64,000 bases of DNA, from the NCBI GenBank assembly GCA_965662365.1, contig CBFIHR010000002.1, positions 51,652 to 115,651 of the forward strand, written 5' to 3'. This DNA is from CAWVWD01 sp965662365. Its GTDB lineage: Bacteria > Bacteroidota > Bacteroidia > Chitinophagales > Saprospiraceae. Position numbers and translations under genes: made by a program. Below, one piece after another: positions 24,863 through 35,500 of the stretch (the first letter of the stretch is position 1; each line of letters starts with the position of its first letter). The notes beneath the pieces are model-generated. The model saw only the letters and a program-made list of their open reading frames with translations, was not told where the DNA came from and ran no database searches.

Positions 24863-27215
24863 ATGCCTACTGATCAAGAACGCAGAAAAATTTTAAATGA
24901 ATATTTAGAAAAATGGCCAATAGAAAAACTAAAATCTCTGACTTTAGAAGAGTATGCTGTTGGTAATGATAATTACAAAGATACTTTAAGTTATTGGTGG
25001 GAAACACCGACAAATATTCTTGGTGGTATCGGAGGTTTGGGAGGAGGAGGAGCATTCAAATATGGCGTTTACTTTATGACTAATGTTAAAGATTATTCGG
25101 TTCATAAAATATTTAATTCTAATGGTCGATATGCCTGGCGAAGGAAACTTGGAAATTCTCCTGAGGAGGCTTTTGTAAATATTAAATCTAAAATTATAGA
25201 AATTGCAGAAGCTGCTCAAAATAGAAATTTCACTAAAATTGATAATATTGATTTTTCGTATAATCCGTTGAAATGGAAAATAGCTTTTCTTTATTCTAAT
25301 GAAAGTTTACTTGTTAATTATCAAGTGAATTCTTTACAATTTGCTGCTCGGAAATTAGGCTTTGATGACGTTGAAAAAGCTACGACGTCTAAATTGTACG
25401 AATACTTAATGACTCAAAAAGCAGAGAAAGAGACCGTTTACAATTTTTCGGATAAACTGTGGAAAATGTATATTGAAGAAAAAGACATCAACTATTATGT
25501 TATCGGTTCAAAATATGGAAAAAATGGTGACGATGATGTATTTTCATTATTCTTAGAAAAAAGTGTGGTTGCTACAGGTTTTTATGGTCATACAAATTTG
25601 TCAGATTTGTATTTGAAGCCAAAGTCAGAGATAATAAGTTATCTCAAAAAACAAGGTGAAGCAACAAACGCTTATAGTGCTTTAAAACACTTTTTAAATA
25701 TCAAAGTCGGAGATAAAATTGCAATAAAAGCGGATGGTTCTCCAAGAGGGAAAAAGGGATATTTGAAAATTATAGGGTTTGCAGAAGTTGTTGAAAAAGA
25801 AGGAGTTGTTTACCAGTATGATAAGGAGTTAGGACATACTTTAAATGTTGATTATATTGAAGCACCTATCAGCTTGGAATTAAGTTTAGGCGGATATGGA
25901 AGAACGATTCATCACTTGTCTAACCAAAATCACATTCAAATGATTTTTGAAAATGACAACTATATAATAGAAGAAGAAATGATACCAAAATCATCAAAAC
26001 AACCAAAAACTTATGCACTTAACCAAATCCTTTTCGGTCCTCCAGGTACTGGAAAAACCTACCGAACTCGACAAATCGCTTACGAAATTATAAAAGGAGA
26101 AGAACCAAAAGACAACGATGCGGCTATTCAACTCTTCAAAGATTTGAAAGGCGATCAGATTGAGTTTGTGACCTTTCATCAAAATTATAGTTATGAGGAT
26201 TTTGTGCAGGGTTTGCGTCCTGATGTTGACTCGGAAAGTGAACATTTGAAGTTTAAAAAGCATGATGGTATTTTTTATAAAATAGCTCAACGTGCGAAGA
26301 ATAATTACTTAAAATCAAAAGGAGAAGTAAGAACTTTAGATATTTCTTTTGAAGAAGTATTTGATACTTTGTGTGAACCGCTTGAAAATGATAAAGAGGT
26401 TGCTATTCGCATGAAACAAGCGACTTTTCATATTACGAATATTGATGGAAACTCATTTAAAGTTTAGGAAACAAAGTGGTGGAACAGGTCATGATTTGGT
26501 GAAAGAAACTTTAAAAGGGATTTATAATGGAACTCGTGAATTTAGTCAACAAGGTTTAGGTGTTTATTATTATCCGCTCGTTGATGCTTTGAAGAGTAAA
26601 GCCGAAGGCATTAAATCTCAAATCAAATCTGAACCATTAAAAAACTACGTCCTCATCATAGACGAAATCAACCGAGCGAATATTTCAAGAGTTTTTGGGG
26701 AATTAATCACATTACTTGAACCGTCAAAACGGTTTGGTCAAGCGGAAGAGCTGGAAGTGCAATTGCCTTCGGGCGATCGGTTTGTTGTGCCACCAAATTT
26801 GTATGTTATTGGTACAATGAATACGGCGGATAAGTCGATTGCATTGTTAGATATTGCATTGAGAAGGCGTTTTGAGTTTGTGCCTGTTTTTCCTAATAGA
26901 GGTTTGGTTGATGAAAATTATCGTACCTTTTTTGATGCGTTGAATACTAAAATTGCGGATTGGAAATCACCTGATTTTACGATTGGTCATTCTTATTTTA
27001 TGGAAATAGCGGATGAAGCAATGTTTGAAAAGGTGATGAATAATAAGATTATTCCATTATTATCGGAGTATTTTATGAATGATTTGGAACGGGTGAAATC
27101 GTTGTTATCACACGTTGGTGTACAGTTAAAAACGGAATATTACGGAATATTACGGTTTGAAAGTATTGATTTATCCAAAACAAAGGCCAAAACTCAATCG
27201 AATGAAAACGATTAA
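24863..27215 (+). pseudogene. mcrB: McrB-type AAA+ GTPase of a methyl-directed (type IV) restriction system, frameshifted
   Basis: McrB is the motor and DNA-reading subunit of the modification-dependent endonuclease McrBC. Here the gene lies in two frames: 24863-26467 and 26442-27215 (joined product about 783 residues). The N-terminal part holds a region of about 215 residues starting PTDQERRKILNEYLEKWP, then an EVE/PUA-like reader (about 215-360, VGDKIAIKADGSPRGKKGYL). The AAA+ domain begins at ILFGPPGTGKTYRT (Walker A) and continues in the second frame with VLIIDEINRAN (Walker B) and the McrB signature GTMNTADKSIALLDIALRRRF. The break is at 26462: frame 1 reads AAA GTT TAG, and dropping one base gives AAA TTT AGG, restoring NSFKFRKQSGGTGHD. 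It could be a mutation, a sequencing error, or a +1 frameshift site. mcrC follows with a 14-base overlap. Confidence 0.85.
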
Positions 27216-28584
27216 TCTTTTTGAGTTTGGAAAATGGAAAACGGTTGCTAAAAATGAAGCAAAATTAGAAGCATTTAATACGTTTTTAAATACGCTTTGG
27301 CAAAATCGAAAGGCAACAACGTTGAGCTACGATGAACAAGATTGGGAATTTGACGATGAAGCGAAGGAACAGCAGTTTTTAAGTTTGAATTTCAAAAAGC
27401 AAATTCGAGCAAAAAACTATGTTGGCGTGATTCGTTTTGGGGAAACGGTTGTTAATATTTTGCCCAAAGTATTTAAACAACAAGGTGAACCTAACGAAAC
27501 CGATTTACAACAAATCCATGCACATTTATTGTGGTGGTTGAGTTATAATTCTAAAATTCAATTTCCCAAATCATGGTCAAATTTCAACGATATTAAAAGC
27601 GATTTTTTTGAAATTTTGATTTATTCGTTTGCTAATTATACCAAAACGACTTTGACGAAAATCTTGTATCAAACCTATCAAGAAGTTGAAAACGAGTTGC
27701 CTTATATGAAAGGTCGTTTGAATATGTCGCAATATATTCAGCGGAATTTATCGCAAGGTCGTTGGCATCAATTGTCTTGTGTTTATAGTTCGTTTGAGTT
27801 GGATAATCGCTTTAATCGCATTATAAAATACGTTGCTAAACTCTTGCTTTTTGCAACTCAAAGTCAACAAAATAAACGCCTTTTGAGTGACATCATTTTT
27901 ATGCTCAATGATGTGCAAGATAAGCGAATGATAGCAGCCGATTGTGAAAAAGTTCATATCAATCCGTTGTATGAAGAATTACTGCCGATATTGGATTATT
28001 GTCGTTTGTTTTTGACGAATAGTACGGTTTTACGTTATAAAAATGAGTTGGAAGTTTTTGCATTTTTATTGCCAATGGAAGTCATTTTTGAAGATTTTGT
28101 AGCAGGATTCTTAAAACGTCATTTTAATAATCATTTGAAAACGATAAAAACACAAAAGAGTGATAAATACTTAGCAACCAATAATTTAGATGAGAAAATT
28201 TTTCAGATTCGGCATGACATTTTTATCGAAAGATTTAAAAAAACGCCAATAATTATTGATACAAAATATAAAAGATTAAAAAGAAAGGATAAAAAAAATG
28301 GTGTTTCGCAAAGCGATATGTATCAAATGGTGAGTTATGCGATTCGACGAGGTTGTACAGATGTAAAATTGATTTATCCGACAGATTTGGGCAGTTCAAA
28401 TAATGAAAAAATTATTTACAAAGTCAAAGATGAATTAGCCGAAAATCAAATAATTGAGATCGAAATTTACGAAATTCCGATTATTCAAAACAATTTTGAA
28501 TTACAATCAAATTTGAATTTGGAACAGCAATTTGAAATATTAAAAAATGAATTGGAAAAATCGTTTAAAGCAATACTTTTATAA
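27202..28584 (+). CDS. mcrC: McrC-type nuclease subunit
   Basis: A protein of about 460 residues, the endonuclease partner of McrB. I choose ATG 27202 (MKTINLFEFGKWKTVAKNEA); it overlaps the mcrB stop by 14 bases, the usual arrangement. The N-terminal half matches McrC (KNYVGVIRFGETVVNILPKVF, LLWWLSYNSKIQFP, ENELPYMKGRLNMSQYI). The C-terminal PD-(D/E)xK nuclease core is visible: IFQIRHDIFIE, then IIIDTKYKRL with the catalytic D-x-K, then SDMYQMVSYA. The frame is intact, so only the motor gene is damaged. A copy of the 55-bp repeat lies 40 bases past the stop codon. Confidence 0.92.
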   Translation: MKTINLFEFGKWKTVAKNEAKLEAFNTFLNTLWQNRKATTLSYDEQDWEFDDEAKEQQFLSLNFKKQIRAKNYVGVIRFGETVVNILPKVFKQQGEPNETDLQQIHAHLLWWLSYNSKIQFPKSWSNFNDIKSDFFEILIYSFANYTKTTLTKILYQTYQEVENELPYMKGRLNMSQYIQRNLSQGRWHQLSCVYSSFELDNRFNRIIKYVAKLLLFATQSQQNKRLLSDIIFMLNDVQDKRMIAADCEKVHINPLYEELLPILDYCRLFLTNSTVLRYKNELEVFAFLLPMEVIFEDFVAGFLKRHFNNHLKTIKTQKSDKYLATNNLDEKIFQIRHDIFIERFKKTPIIIDTKYKRLKRKDKKNGVSQSDMYQMVSYAIRRGCTDVKLIYPTDLGSSNNEKIIYKVKDELAENQIIEIEIYEIPIIQNNFELQSNLNLEQQFEILKNELEKSFKAILL

Positions 28585-28623
28585 AAAATCGGTCAGGTTG
28601 ATAAAAATGTTAACTGTTTTTTA

Positions 28624-28678
28624 AATATAATCTGTGAAGTGTAAGGTATAAAGTTCTCAAAACGAGTACAAAGGTACG
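28624..28678. repeat. 55-bp direct repeat flanking the McrBC locus, right copy
   Basis: This copy matches 24648-24702 at 52 of 55 positions. It keeps the TACCTTTG box (minus strand, 28669-28676), which here would point into the 3' end of mcrC, i.e. antisense. It lies in the 269-base spacer before the formate-THF ligase gene; the rest of that spacer shows no other feature. Confidence 0.9.
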
Positions 28679-28853
28679 GAGAATGTTGGTTGAATATATT
28701 TTACAATTTAAAAACCTATACATTTTACGACCTTCGTCGAAATGACGGGATTTTTTAAGTTTTAGATTATCTGTTAATTGACGTATAATTTGTAAATTCC
28801 CATATTTTGCCATAACATTACAACCATATTTTATACTAAAAATGCACTAAAAA

Positions 28854-30620
28854 ATGAAAGAATTAAATCCGTTGGAAATGGCAGATTGGCAAATTGCAGA
28901 AGCTGCTGAAGCCAACATGAAAACTATTTATGAACTTGGCGATATCTTAGGATTAGAAAAAGAAGAAGTTTTACCTTACGGTCATTATATCGGCAAAGTT
29001 GACGGGCAGCGTATCTTAAATCGCTTAGAAAATCGACCGAATGGAAAATATATCGACATTACAGCGATCACACCAACACCTTTAGGCGAAGGAAAATCAA
29101 CTACAACCATCGGTTTATTGCAAGGTTTGGGCGTAATTGGCAAGAAGGCATCTGCAGCTATTCGTCAGCCTTCGGGCGGGCCAACGTTTAATATTAAAGG
29201 TTCGGCTGCTGGTGGCGGTTTGGCACAATGTGTTCCGTTGACGGATTTTAGTTTGGGTTTGACAGGTGATATTGATGCGATTGAAAAAGCTCATAATCTG
29301 GCGATGGTGGCGTTGACGGCTCGTATGCAGCATGAGTTTAATTACAGCGATAAATTTTTGGAAAAACGAGATATTACTCGTTTAAATATCGATCCTCGAA
29401 ATGTCGAAATTGGTTGGGCGATTGATTTTTCGGCTCAGGCATTGCGTCAAATAATGATTGGTTTGGGTGGAAAACGGGACGGTTTTATGATGGAATCTGG
29501 TTTTCAAATTACGGTCTCGTCAGAATTAATGGCAATTTTGGCAATAGCCAAAGATTTAAAAGATATGCGGGAGCGTATTGGTAAAATGATTGTTGCTTAC
29601 AACAAACGTGGTAAACCAATTACGACTGAAGACTTGGAAGTTGCCGGTGCAATGACGGCAATTATGGCTAAGACGATTATGCCGAGTTTGGTGCAAACGA
29701 TTGAAGGGCAGCCTGTTTTTGTTCATGCCGGGCCTTTTGCTAATATTGCGATTGGACAATCGTCGATTACAGCTGATTATTTAGGTTTAAAATTAGCGGA
29801 TTATCATTTGACAGAAAGTGGCTTTGGTGCAGATATCGGTTTTGAAAAATTCGTTAATTTGAAATGCCGATTTAGCGGTTTAAAACCTGATTGTGCAGTG
29901 ATTGTGGCGACAGTTCGAGCCTTGAAAATGCATGGTGGCGGTCCAAGCGTAAAACCTGGTAAAGCTTTGGATAAAGCTTATACCGAAAAAAATATGGAAC
30001 TCTTAGAAGCTGGGATGTCCAACTTAATGGCACATATCGAAACGGTGCAATCTGTTGGTGTCACGCCTGTGGTTTGTATTAATCATTTTTATACGGATCA
30101 TGATGAAGAGATTGATTTGGTTCGTAAAGCTGTCGAAGCAAAAGGTGTTCGAGTAGCGGTTTCAAAACACTGGCTAAAGGGTGGGGCAGGAGCGATCGAA
30201 TTAGCGGAAGCTGTTGTCGCAGCCTGCGAAGAGCCAAGTAACTTTCAATATTCTTATCAATCAGATGATACGATTATTGAAAAAATAGAAGCCTTGACTA
30301 AACAAGTTTATGGTGGTGATGGCGTTGATTTTTCTGACGAGGCAAAGCAAAAAATTACAAAATTACAAGAAGATGAAAACCTTAAAGATTTAGGGGTTTG
30401 TATGGTAAAATCGCATTTAAGTTTATCGGATAATCCGAACTTAAAAGGTCGCCCGACAGGTTGGCGTTTGCAAGTGCATGATGTAAAGGTTTTTCAAGGT
30501 GCAGGTTTTATTGTGCCGATGGCTGGAACGATAAAATTAATGCCAGGAACTGGTTCTAATCCCAATTTTAGGCGAATTGATGTTAATGTAGAAACTGGGA
30601 AAGTAACAGGCTTATTTTAG
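28854..30620 (+). CDS. fhs: Formate--tetrahydrofolate ligase
   Basis: A 588-residue enzyme that makes 10-formyl-THF from formate, THF and ATP, feeding purine and formyl-methionine synthesis. The N-terminus MKELNPLEMADWQIAEAAEA and the ATP-binding P-loop TPLGEGKSTTT (about residues 72-82) are diagnostic. Other family blocks are RQPSGGPTFNIKGSAAGGG, FSLGLTGDIDAIEKAHN, VFVHAGPFANIAIGQSS, ESGFGADIGFEKF and GGGPSVKPG. It is slightly longer than the usual 556 residues. Monocistronic, with a terminator at 30662-30697. No one-carbon neighbours are present. Confidence 0.96.
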   Translation: MKELNPLEMADWQIAEAAEANMKTIYELGDILGLEKEEVLPYGHYIGKVDGQRILNRLENRPNGKYIDITAITPTPLGEGKSTTTIGLLQGLGVIGKKASAAIRQPSGGPTFNIKGSAAGGGLAQCVPLTDFSLGLTGDIDAIEKAHNLAMVALTARMQHEFNYSDKFLEKRDITRLNIDPRNVEIGWAIDFSAQALRQIMIGLGGKRDGFMMESGFQITVSSELMAILAIAKDLKDMRERIGKMIVAYNKRGKPITTEDLEVAGAMTAIMAKTIMPSLVQTIEGQPVFVHAGPFANIAIGQSSITADYLGLKLADYHLTESGFGADIGFEKFVNLKCRFSGLKPDCAVIVATVRALKMHGGGPSVKPGKALDKAYTEKNMELLEAGMSNLMAHIETVQSVGVTPVVCINHFYTDHDEEIDLVRKAVEAKGVRVAVSKHWLKGGAGAIELAEAVVAACEEPSNFQYSYQSDDTIIEKIEALTKQVYGGDGVDFSDEAKQKITKLQEDENLKDLGVCMVKSHLSLSDNPNLKGRPTGWRLQVHDVKVFQGAGFIVPMAGTIKLMPGTGSNPNFRRIDVNVETGKVTGLF

Positions 30621-30661
30621 AATACCTTGATACGAATTACATAGATTTTGATTTTAAAAAT

Positions 30662-30697
30662 GGTTTTCTGGCTTTCGAGCGAGAGAACCTTTTTTTT
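30662..30697 (+). terminator. Terminator after fhs
   Basis: GGTTTTCT (30662-30669) pairs with AGAGAACC (30682-30689), with one wobble, and is followed by eight T. The next 170 bases (30698-30867) hold no recognisable feature. Confidence 0.75.
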
Positions 30698-30867
30698 AGT
30701 GGTCACAATAGCTTTGCAGCAGGCGATACTGAAAAGGTTATAAGTTTAACTTGTATGAGTTGCTAGCATATAAGTATCAAGAAGAATGCTGATGAAACGG
30801 ATTGTAATAATTAAAATTAGGTTTAAAAATTAGAGGCGTGTATATGTTCTTATTGTGGAAAACAAAA

Positions 30868-30890
30868 AAGGTACGCCAAAGACGCACCTT
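30868..30890 (-). terminator. Terminator of the gltB-gltD operon
   Basis: On the minus strand AAGGT-GCG and CGT-ACCTT form a short stem followed by six T (plus-strand A-run 30864-30869). It is 63 bases past the gltD stop codon. Confidence 0.65.
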
Positions 30891-30952
30891 AAAAAGTAGA
30901 TATGGAATAATATCATAAAAAGCTAAAAGGGTGAAATAGAAGTAACCACACG

Positions 30953-32434
30953 TTACATGTGTGGAACTGCACTTAAACTCAACTTGCTTTCATCTCTCGC
31001 TTCCAATAGACTTTCACCCATCAAAAATTCATCAACCTTTCTCGCGGCCTCACGACCTTCCGCAATCGCCCAAACGACCAAAGATTGACCACGACGCATG
31101 TCGCCTGCGGTAAAGATTTTTTCAACCGAAGTTTGGTAATCGTCTGCTTGTACATTGCCACGATTATCTAATTCAACTTTGAGTTGTTGTAGCATGCCGT
31201 CATGTAGCGGATGAACGAAACCGATGGCTAACAAGGCTAATTCGCAAGGGATTTCACGTTCAGTGCCTTCTACTTCGACGAAAGTCGAGCGGCCATTTTC
31301 GCCTACTTTCCACTCAATATCAACCAATTTGACGGCTTTCAAATTGCCCTTTTTATCACCGATAAATTCTTTGGTTAGAATCGCCCATTTACGGTCGCAA
31401 CCTTCTTCATGCGAACTTGAAGTCCGTAATTCCATGGGCCACAATGGCCAAGGCGTACTTTCTGCACGTTCGTTTGGCGGCTTGACTAAGAGTTCAATTT
31501 GCGTAACCGATTTTGCTTTGTGACGGTTAGATGTACCGACACAATCCGAACCTGTATCGCCACCACCGATGACTAAAACGTTTTTGTCTGTTGCCATGAT
31601 TTCTGCTTCTTTTGCGATTTCATCACCAGCGACACGTTTGTTACTTTGCGTCAAAAAGTTCATCGCAAAATGAACGCCTTTGAAATGACGCCCTTTTATC
31701 GGCAAATCTCTCGGCACGGTCGAACCACCACATAAAACCACAGCGTCGAAATTGTCTGTCAAGTCTGTTACAGGCATATTGACACCGATGTTGGCGTTGG
31801 TTTTGAAGACGATACCTTCCTCTTCCATCAAAGCGATTTTTCTATCAATTGTCCATTTTTCTAATTTAAAATCAGGAATCCCGTAACGTAAAAGCCCACC
31901 GATTCTGTCTGCACGCTCAAAAACGGTGACTAAGTGTCCTGCTTTATTTAGCTGTGCGGCAGCCGCCAGGCCTGCTGGTCCTGAACCGACAACGGCAACC
32001 GTTTTACCGCTTCTTTCTATTGGCGGATTAGCTTTGGCATAACCTAATTCATACGCTTTTTCGGCAATTGATTTTTCAATATGCTCAATCGCAACAGGGG
32101 GCTGATTAATGCCCAAAACACAAGCTTTTTCGCAAGGTGCTGGACAAATTCGACCGGTAAATTCTGGAAAATTATTCGTGCTGCTCAATATCTCGAATGC
32201 GTATTCCCAATCTTCATTGTAAACAGCATCATTAAACTCTGGAATGATGTTTCCTAGCGGGCAGCCATTGTGACAAAATGGAACGCCACAGTCCATGCAG
32301 CGTGATGCTTGTGTTGCCGTTTTTTCGTCCGAAAACGGCTGATATAAATCGTTGTAGTCCTGTACTCGTTCTTCGACAGGACGATATTTTGGTAATTCTC
32401 TTGTATGATTCAAGAATCCTTTTGGATTTCCCAT
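30953..32434 (-). CDS. gltD: Glutamate synthase (NADPH) small subunit
   Basis: A 493-residue flavoprotein that passes electrons from NAD(P)H to the large subunit for glutamate formation from glutamine and 2-oxoglutarate. The N-terminal cysteine clusters CMDCGVPFCHNGCPLGN and CPAPCEKACVLG bind [4Fe-4S] clusters. Two Rossmann motifs follow: VAVVGSGPAGLAAAAQL (FAD) and VLVIGGGDTGSDC (NADPH). The C-terminal GDMRRGQSLVVWAIAEGREAA is the usual FAD-closing segment. It lies 122 bases downstream of gltB on the same strand, with a GC-rich hairpin in the gap (32501-32542). Confidence 0.96.
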   Translation of the reverse strand: MGNPKGFLNHTRELPKYRPVEERVQDYNDLYQPFSDEKTATQASRCMDCGVPFCHNGCPLGNIIPEFNDAVYNEDWEYAFEILSSTNNFPEFTGRICPAPCEKACVLGINQPPVAIEHIEKSIAEKAYELGYAKANPPIERSGKTVAVVGSGPAGLAAAAQLNKAGHLVTVFERADRIGGLLRYGIPDFKLEKWTIDRKIALMEEEGIVFKTNANIGVNMPVTDLTDNFDAVVLCGGSTVPRDLPIKGRHFKGVHFAMNFLTQSNKRVAGDEIAKEAEIMATDKNVLVIGGGDTGSDCVGTSNRHKAKSVTQIELLVKPPNERAESTPWPLWPMELRTSSSHEEGCDRKWAILTKEFIGDKKGNLKAVKLVDIEWKVGENGRSTFVEVEGTEREIPCELALLAIGFVHPLHDGMLQQLKVELDNRGNVQADDYQTSVEKIFTAGDMRRGQSLVVWAIAEGREAARKVDEFLMGESLLEARDESKLSLSAVPHM

Positions 32435-32500
32435 TTTTCTTTTTTTAATGATTTAAATAACGAAATTGAACAAAGTACAAAGGCAAAACTAAAATACTTG

Positions 32501-32542
32501 CCGTCATTCCTGTGCAGGTCCTGTGGAGGGCAGGAATGACGG
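32501..32542. repeat. GC-rich REP-like hairpin between gltB and gltD
   Basis: CCGTCATTCCTG (32501-32512) pairs perfectly with CAGGAATGACGG (32531-32542). The 18-base centre is also GC-rich, unlike its AT-rich surroundings. GGAATGAC-type cores recur at about 883-890 and, more weakly, at about 28739-28748, so it may be a dispersed repeat. In the operon mRNA it could tune the gltB:gltD ratio. Confidence 0.75.
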
Positions 32543-32556
32543 AGTTTTACTGGCTT

Positions 32557-35500
32557 TTAAGCAGCAGCTAATTCCTCTACTTTTGTTTTTTGCTCCGCTT
32601 TCTTTGCCAATGCTTTTTTATAATCTCTCGGCATGACTTTCACGAAATGCTGACTTTCTGTTTCCCAATTTTCTAAAATGTGTTCTGCTACTTCACTTTT
32701 TGTAAACTGAAAATGCTTTTCGATTTTGGCTTGTAATAACTCCGAGTCCTCATTAGAAAGAGGATCTAAGTCAACCATTTCTGGATTACATTTTTCGTTG
32801 AAATCACCATTTTTATTATAGATAAAAGCCATTCCGCCACTCATTCCTGCGGCGAAGTTTTTGCCAGTTTCGCCCAAGACGATAACCAAACCACCAGTCA
32901 TATATTCACATCCGTGATCACCAATACTTTCAACGACTGCTTCAACGCCAGAATTACGCACACAGAAACGTTCACCGGCTTTTCCATTGATGTAGGCTTG
33001 ACCAGAAGTAGCACCATAAAAGGCGACATTTCCGATAATCATATTGTCGGTCGCTTTGAATTTTGCGGTTTTGTCAGGGTGAATAATCAACCTTGCCCCC
33101 GATAAACCTTTTCCAAAATAGTCATTAGCTTCGCCTTCGATTTTTAGCTGCAAACCTTTCGCTCCGAAAGCTCCGAAACTTTGTCCTGCTGAGCCTTTGA
33201 AGTTAAATTTAATCGCACCTTCTGCTAATCCTTCTTGACCATAGCGTTTTGAAATCTCATTAGAAATAATCGCACCGACCGAACGATTGGTATTTTGAAT
33301 TTTTAAATCCACTTGCATATTTTGACCAAACTCCAAAGCGTGTCTAATTACTTTCAACATCTTCCAATCCAAAACATTATCAATGCCGTGATCTTGTTCT
33401 GATGTTTTGTAATGTGTCGTTCCCTCGATTGGATATTGATACAAAATTGGAGACAAATCCAAGTTTTTATATTTCCAATGTTCGATATTCTCCCGAACTT
33501 TTAACAATTGCGTTTGACCAACCATTTCGTTTACCGTTCTAAAGCCTAATTCTGCCATAATTTCACGAAGGTCTTGAGCCAAAAACGTAAAGAAATTGAT
33601 TAAATATTGTGGATCGGCATTGAAGCGTTTCCGCAATTCAGGGTCTTGCGTTGCGATACCAACTGGACAAGTATTCAGGTGACATTTCCGCATCATGATA
33701 CAACCTTCGACCACCAAAGCAGCCGTTGCGATTCCCCATTCTTCTGCACCCAAAAGCGTTGCAATCGCTAAGTCACGACCAGTTCGCATTTGTCCATCAG
33801 TTTGAACGGTCACTCTATCTCGCAACTTATTTTTAATCAGTGTTTGATGCGTTTCTGCCAAACCTAATTCCCACGGCAAACCTGCGTGACGAATCGAGGA
33901 AATCGGCGAAGCACCAGTTCCGCCATCGTGGCCAGAAATCAAAATTGCGTCCGCATGAGCTTTCGTAACACCCGAAGCGATAATTCCGACACCAGCTTTT
34001 GATACTAATTTTACGTTAATTCGAGCTGCACGATTGGCATTTTTTAAATCAAAAATTAATTGTGCCAAGTCTTCAATCGAATAAATATCGTGATGTGGTG
34101 GCGGAGAAATCAACCCAACGCCAGGCGTAGAATGTCGTACTTTTCCAATCCAATCATCGACTTTATGACCAGGTAATTGTCCACCTTCGCCTGGTTTTGC
34201 ACCTTGTGCCATTTTGATTTGAATCTCATCGGCATTCGTCAAATAGTGACTAGTCACACCGAATCGACCAGAAGCGACCTGCTTCGTCGCCGAGCGTTCG
34301 GAGTCGCCATTTTCTTTAATTAAATAACGAATCGGATCTTCGCCACCCTCGCCACTATTACTTTTCGCACCGATACGATTCATGGCGACGGCTAAGGTCG
34401 CATGTGCTTCATGCGAAATCGAGCCAAACGACATAGCACCTGTCACAAAGCGTTTTAATATTTTTTCAACCGATTCTACTTCTTCAATCGGAATAGAATT
34501 GGTCTTTTTAAAATCCAACAAACCACGAAGCGTTAACGCTTGTTTTTGCTGGTTATCAATCAAATTTGCATACTTTTTATAAGCCGTATAATCATTTTTG
34601 CGAGAAGAAAATTGTAATAAATGTATCGTTTGTGGATTCAATAAATGTGCTTCACCACGACGTTTCCATTGATAAACGCCACCGACTTCCAAGCGTTGTT
34701 TTATCGCTGCTGATGGATAAGCCGCTTCATGTCGAATCATGGCCTCCATCGCAATTTCATCATAGCCAATGCCTTCAATTCTTGAGACAGCACCTTTAAA
34801 ACATTCGTCTGTAACTTCGCTATTTAAACCTAAAATCTCAAAAATTTGAGCACCTTGATAAGCTTGTAAAGTCGAAATTCCATTTTTCGACATAATTTTT
34901 AACAATCCTTTTCCAATAGCTTTTTGGTAGGTTTCAATAACTTTCGCCGGTGTGTATTCAACGGGTGACTTTGAGTTACCCGTTGAATTGTTGAACGCAC
35001 CCTTGTTATATAAATTTGTCAAAGTAGCCAATGCCAAGTAAGGATTGATCGCATTTGCACCAAAGCCAATTAATGTCGCAAAATGATGTGTTTCTCGCAC
35101 ATCGCCAGATTCGACAACTAATGAGGTCTTTCCACGCAAACCCTTACGAATCAAGTGATGGTGTACCGCACCAACTGCCAAAAGTGAAGGAATCGGAGCA
35201 TAAGTCTTGTCCGCACTTCTATCCGATAAAATCAAAATATTACAACCAGATAATACTTTTTCTTCTACTTCTTTACAAATTCTCGTCAATGCCTGACGCA
35301 ATGTTCCTTTTTCGCCATTTGCCTCAAAAATCGTACTGACGATACAAGATTTTAATTTGTCATGTTCTAAAAATATCAACTTTGCGATATCTTCATTCGA
35401 CAAAACAGGATGATTTAAATGTACTCGTTGACAAACTTCTGCCGTTGTTTTCAAAATGTTTCGACTTTCGCCCAATGACGAAAACAAGGACATAATCGCC

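Noticed and set aside
28585..28853. THF or other riboswitch before fhs.
   Set aside because: No conserved structured leader is visible; the spacer holds only the 55-bp repeat.
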